Both the position numbers and the translations under genes were made by a program. The notes beneath the pieces were generated by a model. It had not been told where the DNA came from and made no database searches. It saw nothing but the letters and a program-made list of their open reading frames with translations. 51,987 nucleotides of DNA, taken from assembly GCA_002811645.1 (NCBI GenBank), contig PDIP01000045.1, positions 37,994 through 89,980 on the forward strand, written 5' to 3'. Source of the stretch: Corallochytrium limacisporum (Eukaryota; Opisthokonta). Positions 9,293 to 17,895 of the stretch are shown piece after piece; position 1 is the first letter of the stretch; every line of letters begins with the position of its first letter.

Positions 9293-10620
9293 TACTTCTT
9301 TGCATAAAGAATTTCCGTATATTAAAATTTCCTATATAAACATATTATATTTCATTTTGGTTTGTATTTTCAAAGATATGCCAGTTCGGTATATAAGTAC
9401 ATTGCAAATAAGAAGTATATCCAACTGGTCTCAAGAAAGAACTCATCCCAGCTTTCCGACTTGGAGCAACTAGTGAAGGCCCGCCAGCAAGGGAAACTCC
9501 GAAACGCCAGTCACGAGCGCTTAGAAAACTGCAGTCGCGTGTGCCCTGCCTTGTGAGCATGATTTACGTGCCCGCCGCCTGAACCCTCTGCAGTGCCAGG
9601 TCACACCACACAAAATCAGCCATCACGACTCAGTCCGTGGCAATGCCGCTCGTACTTTCAGTAAGGACTTTCGCCTGCGACTCCGAGGCGTGAACGATCA
9701 AAACAAACGGAAAACCCTTTCGCCGTCAAGGTGCCCTCTTGCAATTGGAAGCCTTTGACATCAGAGTTAGAGCTGTGCATATACCTATTGCTCGATGGAA
9801 ATCAGTGCAAGGGCAAAAAGGGAAAACAAAAGCCCAGCTCAAGTGCGGTGATGCCCACTCGATCGACACCGTGCACGTACCGGAAAACGGTAAACAAAAA
9901 ATGCAAAAATGGAAAGCGAGACGGAGATCCTCAGCGTACTTTGACTATGGCGAAACGACACACGTGGGGATCCCGGCACTGACGACGAAATCCCCAACGT
10001 GAAAAGTCATATGGAAGCGCATACATAGTGCATCTGCGAGGAGCAACACCCCTGAAAAATTGAAGACTGGGTCGTAATCTGGGCCCTCAGGAATGGACAA
10101 GGAGGGACCCATCCTGTGGTATAGTGAGTAAAACAATGTTTCCATAAACAACTCTTAGTATATAATGTTCTAAATCTCGTTGCACATTGACTGCTGTAGG
10201 GTGTATATGCCTATTGACCCAATGTGGTGAACGACAGTCTGAGGGCATTGACTAGAAAACCCCGTGGACCGGAACTGTCGCTCCCCGCAGTGGGTGTTGG
10301 CTGTACTGAGTGAGGTGAAGCGATAGCGGAAACTAGGGTCCGCATAAGCGCTGTGAAGCTCCTGTGTAAGTGTTTGCTTCATAGAGCGCTTCGGGAGAGA
10401 ATGCAATAGAGCAGCACAAGCACAGTTGCATATAGGGCAACCAGTGCCATGTGTGACGTCCCTCTGACTGTGTGAACCAGGGAAATTGATCATGGTGTCA
10501 GCTATTTATACTATCTCTCGACGACACTGTGCGACACGAGCACCGCTTCTTCCACAGTTCGTCCATTTCGGATCAAGTGGTCTGTCTTAACATTTTGGGC
10601 GGGAACATAACATAGCCGTC
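9293..10620. other. Intergenic region between AlaX and ATP synthase e
   Basis: This 1.3 kb stretch has no supported gene. It starts AT-rich (9300-9420), which would suit the AlaX 3' UTR. Small frames are open on both strands without ATG-led continuity or recognisable motifs. A 107-residue minus-strand frame ending at 10493 starts only 10 bp below a TATA-like element, which argues against it being translated. Confidence 0.5.
10503..10510 (+). promoter_or_regulatory. Candidate TATA element upstream of ATP synthase e
   Basis: TATTTATA (TATAAATA on the other strand) lies about 110 bp before the ATG at 10621. Similar elements lie 60-110 bp before the ATGs of the aminopeptidase, the SLC6 transporter, COQ8, the isomerase and the coiled-coil protein. 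Orientation is ambiguous. Confidence 0.35.
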
Positions 10621-11051
10621 ATGTCTTCCTTAGGACCTTTCTTGAATGTAAGTATTCGATCGAAACGGGAACAAACGTAGTCATTCGGGATACGATTCGC
10701 TAACTGAATTTTTTTGTTTACTGTTCTTTGTACATATAGTTCTGTCGATACACGGCACTGGTTGCGGGTCTAGCATACGGATCGGTTCACGCCAAGACTG
10801 TTCTGCAGCTTGATGCCAAGGATCAGGAGCGCGCAGAGGCAAAGAAGCGGAAGCGTGAGAAGGAGATTCAGGATATCGTTGACAAGTATGGACCTAAGCG
10901 TAAGTATCTAGATAGTTCTGAAATCTGAATTCGCATATTGATCGGAATCCTAACTCAATGAGAATTGTTCATTCTTTACTTCCCATATACAGCGGACTCC
11001 GTAAACTTCGAGGATGAGAAATCGGTAGAGGCCTATCTGGCAAAATTATAG
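10621..11051 (+). CDS. ATP5ME: Mitochondrial ATP synthase subunit e, three exons
   Basis: Subunit e is a small inner-membrane protein of the F1Fo ATP synthase needed for enzyme dimers and cristae. The gene is split: exon 1 10621-10647 (9 codons), exon 2 10740-10899, exon 3 10993-11051, giving 81 residues. The introns (10648-10739 and 10900-10992) start GTAAGTAT, have CTAAC branch sites at 10700-10704 and 10950-10954, and end in AG. The spliced protein matches animal subunit e: an N-terminal helix with RYTAL and the dimerisation motif G-x3-G (GLAYG), followed by a charged coiled coil rich in K, R and E. The family is about 70-95 residues, so the length fits. Each exon alone is too short to be noticed as a reading frame. 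Confidence 0.9.
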
Positions 11052-11698
11052 ATAACTCAATGGGCTCGGATTGAATTGTGGAACGCAATGATTTGGGATC
11101 ATCGAAAATGAGGAAACCAAAGAAGTTGAATCGTTCACAAATAAGAAGCTACTTCCGTAGCAATCTCTCAAAAGCAATACAACATGTAGAAAATATCGCT
11201 AATTCATCAAGGATCGCCTTTCTACGTATCCTCTGATAACACCTGTACACTGATCACGTATCTCACCCTCCTCATATCCCGCCTCTTTCAAGTACAAGAG
11301 CTCATTCCTTGAAATACACTTTCTGTGCAACCACAGTAATGAACATGCCTGGAACAGTATCATCATGTCTTCCTTGCAAGCTGCATACTAGGGAAAGCTT
11401 GGATGTCCAGATGGCAATGGGGGAAAAGTGGGAGGGTATTGGTTGGTACCCAGGCCCCCAACCATCTGCGTCGCCCTCCCCCCTCCCCCCCTGTAGTGTC
11501 GCCTGTGTAGGCCTTTTACCAATGGTAGGATCCCTTTGCCGCCTACCGGAGCTACTGCGACGCTCATTCACCAACGTATTTGATGGTAGCACTTTCAGGA
11601 AGCTGAAGAACTTTGACAATGATCGGATGGGAGTTGGTGAGGGATAGAGACATCATGTAGGTACAGTGACTAGGCGGTTTCGAGTGTAAAAAATAGTC
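11052..11698. other. Intergenic region between ATP synthase e and farnesyltransferase beta
   Basis: No gene is supported in these 647 bp. The first 200 bp are A/T-rich and suit a 3' UTR. Near 11475-11500 are C6 and C7 runs. Just before them a 7-bp inverted repeat TGGTTGG (11440-11446) pairs with CCAACCA (11458-11464). This again places a C tract upstream of a gene, about 200 bp before the FNTB ATG. Confidence 0.5.
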
Positions 11699-12991
11699 AT
11701 GTCTGGTTGGACGTTTCGTGACCCTGACAGTCTCACTTTCGATGAGGATGTGGATGAAGTCACGCAAACTCAGATGGACCAGATGGGAGTAGAGCTTCTT
11801 GTTAAGAAGTGTATGAAAGAAGTCAATAATTTGCCGAGCAGCAAAAATTACGACGGGGACCCATTGAAACTGCTCTATGTAAGCTCCCATAGAACATTTG
11901 CAGCTAAAGCCCTTAGTACACGTGAATTAGACAGTGGTTTTGTTGGCCTGGATGCATCCCGTCCTTGGCTCCTTTTCTGGAATCTCAATACATTGACCCT
12001 TTTCTCAGGGGGTGAAGCCACTAATGACCCGGAATCTCGAACAGCGATGGATGGTTTGGGAGAATCTGTAATCAGACGGAGTATTGCCTTCCTCAAACAA
12101 TGTCAAGATGTTGACACCGGTGGATTCGGTGGTGGGCCATATCAGCTCAGCCATCTGGCACCAACATATGCAGCGGTTGCGAGCGTTGCTCTCATTGGTA
12201 CAAAGGAAGCCTACGACCTTATCGATCGTCCAAAATTGCTGGAGTTTCTACAGACATGCAAGTCCCAATTCCCAGGAGGTGGCTTTGCTCTCCACCGCGG
12301 TGGCGAGGAAGACGTCCGCGGTGCTTACTGTGCCATCGCAGTTGCAAAACTGTTAGATCTCGAGTCTCTTACTAGTCACGGCGGTGATACACTCTTTGAC
12401 GGCACAGCTGAGTGGATTGCCTCCTGTCAGACGTACGAGGGTGGACTTGGCGGCGTGCCGGGGATGGAAGCACACGGTGGCTATGCGTACTGTGGACTAG
12501 CTGGCTTGGCGCTCCTGAATCGTATCGAGGTCCTCGAACCTTACCGCTTTATTCACTGGCTTTCAATGCGGCAAATGAGATTTGAAGGTGGCTTCTCTGG
12601 CAGAAGCAATAAGCTGGTTGATAGCTGCTACTCGTTTTGGGTAGGTGCATGTTTCACAATCCTTCGGGACTACCACCCGCTGTTCCGCAACCCAGAGGAT
12701 GTCAACGTGCTCTGCGATGCTAACTCGCTTGCGTGGTACGTGGCTGGTGCTTGCCAAGACCGTCGCGGCGGCATTGTTGACAAACCGGGGAAGAGTAGAG
12801 ATCACTACCATACCTGCTACGCACTGTCCGGATTATCGGTGCTGCTCGGCTCAAGGGAGAGAGAAAAAACATTCCTCGAGAATGATCCGCTCACCAACGT
12901 GGAACACTCACTCAGCCGCAAGATGAAACTCCATTTCCAAGCGGTAGATGACCATAACGAGGACGAATCCCATTTCGTGGATCTTTCTTGA
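11699..12991 (+). CDS. FNTB: Protein farnesyltransferase subunit beta
   Basis: This subunit binds zinc and farnesyl diphosphate and, with the alpha subunit, attaches farnesyl to a C-terminal CaaX cysteine of Ras-like proteins, lamins and others. The 430-residue protein shows the prenyltransferase alpha-alpha barrel repeats with GGFGGGP (141-147), PGGGFALHRGG (192-202), YEGGLGG (246-252) and FEGGFSGR (295-302). The zinc ligands are D308, C310 and H371, equivalent to human D297, C299 and H362. Length is close to human (437). The pattern fits the farnesyl type rather than the geranylgeranyl types, but I judged this by eye. It converges on condensin H with only 51 bp between stop codons, the tightest pair in the window. 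No intron. Confidence 0.93.
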   Translation: MSGWTFRDPDSLTFDEDVDEVTQTQMDQMGVELLVKKCMKEVNNLPSSKNYDGDPLKLLYVSSHRTFAAKALSTRELDSGFVGLDASRPWLLFWNLNTLTLFSGGEATNDPESRTAMDGLGESVIRRSIAFLKQCQDVDTGGFGGGPYQLSHLAPTYAAVASVALIGTKEAYDLIDRPKLLEFLQTCKSQFPGGGFALHRGGEEDVRGAYCAIAVAKLLDLESLTSHGGDTLFDGTAEWIASCQTYEGGLGGVPGMEAHGGYAYCGLAGLALLNRIEVLEPYRFIHWLSMRQMRFEGGFSGRSNKLVDSCYSFWVGACFTILRDYHPLFRNPEDVNVLCDANSLAWYVAGACQDRRGGIVDKPGKSRDHYHTCYALSGLSVLLGSREREKTFLENDPLTNVEHSLSRKMKLHFQAVDDHNEDESHFVDLS

Positions 12992-13042
12992 GAGTAAGAA
13001 GTATATTAAATTCTTTCAATGCTCTTATACAGATTTGACTCT

Positions 13043-15514
13043 TTAGGCAGCGGAAGATCCCTGAGTAATGGTGAAACCAGAAAGGTCCTCAGCTCCTTCC
13101 AATGCGAGGTTCTTCTCATTGCAGAGATGAAGCAAGCAAACAAAGGCAATAGGAACACTGAGATTTTGGGACTGATCCGAGGGCAAGTCGCTACGAAGTT
13201 TGTGGAACGTCTTGCGGAAATCACGTTCCTCAGGAACGCGGCGAGGATCCTCAAAATTGGAAGCATCACCACCTTCACCTGCAGCGGCATCCTCTTCGGC
13301 CTCAGCCTTAGCGAAATCAACGGCTTCGTCTGTGACAAGACGATGCCAAAGAGCGGTTTTGACCTTTCGTACATCAACAATCTTGGCTTTCCGGGCGTAG
13401 CTGATCTGCATCTTGGCGACACGCTCCGGTAGGTCAATGAGCTCGTCTCCAATGTTGCCAGTTGCGAATTTTTGTTCAGCTGTGGCAGCCAAGAGATCGC
13501 CAGCATTGACAACACCATCAGTATCACCACCATAGCCGTCAGGGCCGTTGTGATCCATATCCCAGGCTTCTTCGGCGTCCATCGGTGCATCGTCAACCAT
13601 GCCGTAGTCCCCGTTGTTCCAGTCCAGTCCGTCATCTGCTTCCTGGTTGCGGTCTTGCATTGGCTGCATAATGAAAATGCCCTCCTCAACGGCCTGTTTC
13701 TGTGCCTCCTTAGCACCAGTGCCAGGGAGGGCGACAGTACGCCAGGGACGAGTGAACATGGTGGTCAGCTTCTCAATTCCGTAGCCCAAGTCCTCAGGCA
13801 AGACAGTGGAAGTGACATCCCACTTGTCAAGGGTTGTTTGCGAGAGCAAGTTGCTGTTCTTCTTGCCACGTGTTAACTGCCCGTCAATCGCGGCCATGTC
13901 CTCTGGTGTGAATGACGCATGAGAAAACCGCAGGAACAGAGGTTCTCGCTTGGCTTTTGTGGTCCCAGATGACTTTCCTGACCCAGCAGCAGTACCAAGC
14001 TGACGGAGACGATTTGAGGTGCCAAAAGACCAGTGCTCAGGTCCAATCCAAGTGCGCAGTAGGATTGGGTCAAAGTACGAGTAGTCTGTGTGCGTTTTCT
14101 CCCCACCCGGGACCACAAGCATTGGGACGGAGGTGATCTGGTTTCCGCTAGTTCCTTGCCCTCCATCGGCAGCCATTCGACGTGCCATGGCCATGTCCTG
14201 CTGCATCAAGATCTCCTCCTGTCGAGCAATAGGATCTGCAACATTGAAGGCGTCACCAGAATCGTCGTACATATTTTCTCCAATATATCCGCCGAAATCA
14301 TTTGCTGTGTCACCATAGACATCAGTCTCAGAAGCATGTTCGCGTATGGCAGCTCGTTGCATCTGAACTGCCCACTTGTCGTCATCGTCGTCCATACCAT
14401 CACCATTGAAGCGGAAATTGCGGAATGGTCCACAGATTGTCGTCTCACGAATATTTTGAATGTGATCTTTGATCTTTCCCATGATCGCGCTGAGGTCAAC
14501 CTGGCTGTGATCAATTTCACTGACCTCATTCTTGACGACCATCTTGTCCACAAAAGAGTCTTGGGAATCGAAGAGCATTTCCACACCTTTGCGACTCCCC
14601 AACTGATTCATGAGCAGTCCCTGGGCACCAAGATCACCATCAAAAGCAGCACTCATCTTTGCAAATAGGGGATCAATATGCAAAGTTTGATCCAGAGAGC
14701 TGTTGGTTATATTCTCCAGCTTTGTCTCCAAAGTTTCAGCGGAATGTGCATACTTTCGTGCACGTTTCTTTTTCTGCTGCCCATCCTCGCCAACTTCTTC
14801 CTCGCCCTCTTCGTCATCGTTGTCCTCATTCTCATTCTCATTGTTCCGGTTCAAGCCCTTCACCACCTTGAATGTGTCGTCGTGTACGCTGTCCACACGG
14901 TAACTGAAAATCTTCACGCTGGCGTCGATAGTAGTAGAGGCAGCCTGGAAATCGACATCAATGCCACTGCCACGGCCTGCATTCTCTTTACCAACAACTT
15001 CGTTAATGTAATCAATCAGCTGCATGTCCCAAGCATTGCGCCGATTGACACGGTTTTCGCTCACCAAACGAATACAATTTGCGTATACATCGGCAACCCG
15101 GTTTGCATTCGCGCCGGAAATTCCCTTGAGAGGCGTCCCATTTTCACCAGCTTTGACATTGACAGCAGCCTCATCCTCAGCGGCCCGGGCTCGGATCTCT
15201 TCGAGCCGTTTTTTTCTCAGGGCTGCTCGCTCCGCTTCATCGTTGTTGTTACCCAAACGATTGGCAGCCTCCAGTGTGGATTCCGGCACGGCGCCACTTT
15301 TTCGGCGTTTGGGAGACTGAAGAGGGGTTGGGTTACGCTGGTGAACTTTTCTGGCCGCGACCAAACGAGAACCAGACCCCGGTGTGTTGTTCGCAGATTC
15401 GGACAGTGCCTGGGTCAGACCACTTTTTCCGGTGGGCGTGCTGGGGTTGCTGACTTCCATGCGGTTTTCTACAGACTTGAGGGCTCCCGCCCGCGAAGAC
15501 TTTCGTGTAGCCAT
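13043..15514 (-). CDS. NCAPH: Condensin subunit 2 (kleisin, Barren/CAP-H)
   Basis: This is the kleisin of condensin I, which closes the SMC2-SMC4 ring and recruits the HEAT subunits for mitotic chromosome compaction. The 823-residue protein has a basic Ser/Pro-rich N-terminus with SPKRRKSG, which could be a nuclear signal and CDK target. A conserved kleisin block follows at about 150-225 (CIRLVSENRVNRRNAWDMQL, then a TTIDASVKIFSYRVDSVH-like stretch), then an acidic D/E tract with KKKRARK, and a conserved C-terminal winged-helix part ending near the stop. It is longer than human NCAPH (741). The ATG at 15514 is used; three codons upstream only a TTG is available. No intron. Confidence 0.92.
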   Translation of the reverse strand: MATRKSSRAGALKSVENRMEVSNPSTPTGKSGLTQALSESANNTPGSGSRLVAARKVHQRNPTPLQSPKRRKSGAVPESTLEAANRLGNNNDEAERAALRKKRLEEIRARAAEDEAAVNVKAGENGTPLKGISGANANRVADVYANCIRLVSENRVNRRNAWDMQLIDYINEVVGKENAGRGSGIDVDFQAASTTIDASVKIFSYRVDSVHDDTFKVVKGLNRNNENENEDNDDEEGEEEVGEDGQQKKKRARKYAHSAETLETKLENITNSSLDQTLHIDPLFAKMSAAFDGDLGAQGLLMNQLGSRKGVEMLFDSQDSFVDKMVVKNEVSEIDHSQVDLSAIMGKIKDHIQNIRETTICGPFRNFRFNGDGMDDDDDKWAVQMQRAAIREHASETDVYGDTANDFGGYIGENMYDDSGDAFNVADPIARQEEILMQQDMAMARRMAADGGQGTSGNQITSVPMLVVPGGEKTHTDYSYFDPILLRTWIGPEHWSFGTSNRLRQLGTAAGSGKSSGTTKAKREPLFLRFSHASFTPEDMAAIDGQLTRGKKNSNLLSQTTLDKWDVTSTVLPEDLGYGIEKLTTMFTRPWRTVALPGTGAKEAQKQAVEEGIFIMQPMQDRNQEADDGLDWNNGDYGMVDDAPMDAEEAWDMDHNGPDGYGGDTDGVVNAGDLLAATAEQKFATGNIGDELIDLPERVAKMQISYARKAKIVDVRKVKTALWHRLVTDEAVDFAKAEAEEDAAAGEGGDASNFEDPRRVPEERDFRKTFHKLRSDLPSDQSQNLSVPIAFVCLLHLCNEKNLALEGAEDLSGFTITQGSSAA

Positions 15515-17026
15515 TTTGATCAACTCTTGAATTGCGTTCTAGATAACTACAACCAAAAGTATTCCCAACTGATTCGACAGTGTGTCCTTCACTCAGATTC
15601 CACTATACGGACTGTCGATATACGCTCTTGAAGTAGCCCGGTCTTGATCATGATCTGAACCTCATATTTGATTGCTCATACGAGCATATGCCCAATGCGA
15701 ATGTGTTGTCTTGTGCAAGAAATTTCAATTTCACTGTGAGGCCCCGATAAACGACCCTGGTCCCCACCTCTAGGCGGTCGCTCGGGGTGGCACAGAAAGT
15801 TAAGAGGGAGAAACCGTATTCATTACCCGCCAGTGAGGCAGGGATTCCCCCTTTGAAGCTTTCCCGCCAAAAAAAAAGGAATTGGGCCGACCGAACCACC
15901 GCCCTCTCCCCTCGGCTGGTTGAACCCCGCCCCCGGGGGGGGGGGGGCCTCTTTTGGCTGAAACCCCGACCCGCTACAGACCACCAAACATCACCCGCCA
16001 GTGAAAAATATTGATTTATCGATGCATTTGGACGGGATCAACGGGCTGGAAAAAGGGGGAAGAGGGGGGGAGGGCGATAGGAAGGGTACTTTCCCCTCTT
16101 GCGCGGCGGCAGTTGGCAAGCGCCCCAGGTACGCTGCGCCTCGGAAACAAAAAGCCACCACCACAGGCTTAGGGGTAAGGAACTGAAAACCGGCGGAAAG
16201 AAACCAGCGATAAAGCCTGGAGAACGACGGGGTCTGTTGCGAGGTTCTCTGGACAATTTTCTTTTCCGTTTTTTTTTGTGGATTTTGTTTTGTTTTTTGC
16301 TCATCTCTGGCCGGCCGTTGACGAAAAAACCGTTCTCCGTTTGTCTGTTTCCTCGTTATCCTTCTCAGGGGCTTTCGTTTTTTCCATTCTCCCTTTGGAC
16401 TTCCCTTTCCCCCCCCCCCCGGGGGGCGGGGCGGCCGGGGAGCGGCTCAGGAGGGAGTCAAAAACATGCGCACATAGGGGTGATGGCTGGTCTTTGGTTT
16501 TCTACCGCGGTTCGTCGGAGCGATTGGGGAGATGGCAAAAACAAGATAGAAAAAAAGGAAAAGGAGAGAAAAAAGAGGGAGGCAACGGAAAAAGGGGGGA
16601 GAAGAGGGTGTCATACCAATTGGGACCCAAAAAGTAAAGTGAAGGACACAGATGTCGAGAGGGTCCAGGTGCACCTTGTTCTCCGGTTGTGCTTGGCCCA
16701 CTTAGCCACCTTAACGTGGGACCCATCTGTGTGTCCACTGTCTGTGGCGATGGCCGCTCCTAAACTGGGTAGTCCGAGTTATCCGTACTCACTGCCTATG
16801 CACAGCGCCGTGCCAAAAAATTCTGTCCCGCGAACAGCACCCACGGATTGCGTTTCCATCTTGTCATCCGGGTGGGTTGTCCGGGGCGTGCAGGGTTCTC
16901 ATATTTGGAGCCAGTCCCAACTGTCGACAGGTACTCATAGTCCTGAATGTCGAGGTGACCTAAAGGCCCACGGTTTTTGAAAGCGACCTTATACATGGTG
17001 TCCATTAAACTACATACATACATACA
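15515..17026. other. Divergent intergenic region with G/C tracts and a polypurine tract
   Basis: This 1.5 kb stretch holds no supported gene. It carries a G13 run (15935-15947), a C12 run followed by six G (16409-16426), a pyrimidine/T-rich part (about 16250-16410), and a polypurine tract (16548-16608, unbroken for the first 35 bases). A half copy of the AT motif, AATATTGATTT, lies near 16007. Frames of up to 293 codons stay open here because skewed composition removes stop codons; their translations are low complexity and are rejected. Confidence 0.65.
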
Positions 17027-17782
17027 ATGCCACCAAAGAGAGGAGCAGCGACAGCTTCCCGGGATCCCGAAGAAGGAACCAAGGGTGTCATGGATTTGGT
17101 GAAGAGCGTAGGGCGCTTCGCCTACGCTATAGTCACAACGGACAAAGGCATCTGTACATTGGCAATGCTTGCGATGTTTGTAGCCTGCTATAGGCCGGGT
17201 GCGTTCAGGTCATTCCTAGTTCAGGACAGTGGGTTCAGGGCGACGGAGATCGACCTTGTTCTTAATGGTGCTCACTTAGGTGCAACTGTTCTTAACGGCG
17301 GTGTTGCGACCTTGGCGGTGCCGATTTTCTTCTTCTTCCTTCAGGAAGGAAACAATCTTCAAATGGTCCGCATGCAATTCCGTGTGGAACGATTAGCTGC
17401 CAAGGTTATGTGGCTCAGTGGGCTTGTAGCTACTGTGACCTACGTACAATTCTTGCCATCAAACGTCGAACTGATCCCTGAACGTGAGGCCTATCACATT
17501 ACTGGTCTTGCGATTGCCACGGTGTTCGCATACATTGGGGGAATATTTTTCATTGAGGTCTATCAAGTGCACCGCGGCAAGGTGCAACATCTCCTCGAAG
17601 AGGTTGCAAAGTCAAAGGGAGTAAACAAGAAGACAGACTTGCAGCGTGATTTGGAACGGACAAAATACTCAGTTTCTTCACAGGCAGGGCTGTATTGGCT
17701 GCTCATGTTTGGGAGCTATGGCCTAACTCTGTTCCACCTGTACGAGCTAGGCGACACCCTTTATGAACACGACTGTCTGTGA
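17027..17782 (+). CDS. Multi-pass membrane protein of unknown function
   Basis: I do not recognise the family. The 251-residue product has a basic N-terminus, then hydrophobic segments at about 42-57, 79-105, 123-144, 157-178 and 219-238, so four to five membrane helices. A hydrophilic loop with a KK/ER-rich helix (about 183-213) precedes the last segment. The second segment ends in FFFFL. There is no clear signal peptide, catalytic motif or transporter signature. The ATG at 17027 has a good AACAATG-like context, and the frame has the codon regularity of a real gene. It converges on the SLC6 gene with 113 bp between stops. Similarity to small TMEM proteins would need a profile search. Confidence 0.78.
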   Translation: MPPKRGAATASRDPEEGTKGVMDLVKSVGRFAYAIVTTDKGICTLAMLAMFVACYRPGAFRSFLVQDSGFRATEIDLVLNGAHLGATVLNGGVATLAVPIFFFFLQEGNNLQMVRMQFRVERLAAKVMWLSGLVATVTYVQFLPSNVELIPEREAYHITGLAIATVFAYIGGIFFIEVYQVHRGKVQHLLEEVAKSKGVNKKTDLQRDLERTKYSVSSQAGLYWLLMFGSYGLTLFHLYELGDTLYEHDCL

Positions 17783-17895
17783 ATAGAGAAGAACGTAGCC
17801 ATAAACAAAGATAGCACAACTCAGGATCTACGGTTAGTTTCATGCCTCCCAATGAATCAAATGACAACGAATTAAATGTCAATCTATTATGTAAT

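Noticed and set aside
10170-10493. 107-codon ATG-led minus-strand frame
   Set aside because: The only TATA-like element lies 10 bp before its ATG, too close for a usable start. No recognisable sequence.
11499-11540. GCCTTTTACC resembling the U5 snRNA loop
   Set aside because: The flanking bases do not form the U5 stem and no Sm site follows.
14678-15631. 317-codon plus-strand frame opposite condensin H with apparent membrane helices
   Set aside because: The hydrophobic stretches are the complement of the acidic and lysine-rich codons of the condensin subunit. No independent evidence of a gene.
16099-16980. 293-codon plus-strand frame
   Set aside because: Spans T-runs, C12-G6 and the polypurine tract. 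The translation is low complexity and a different frame is also open.
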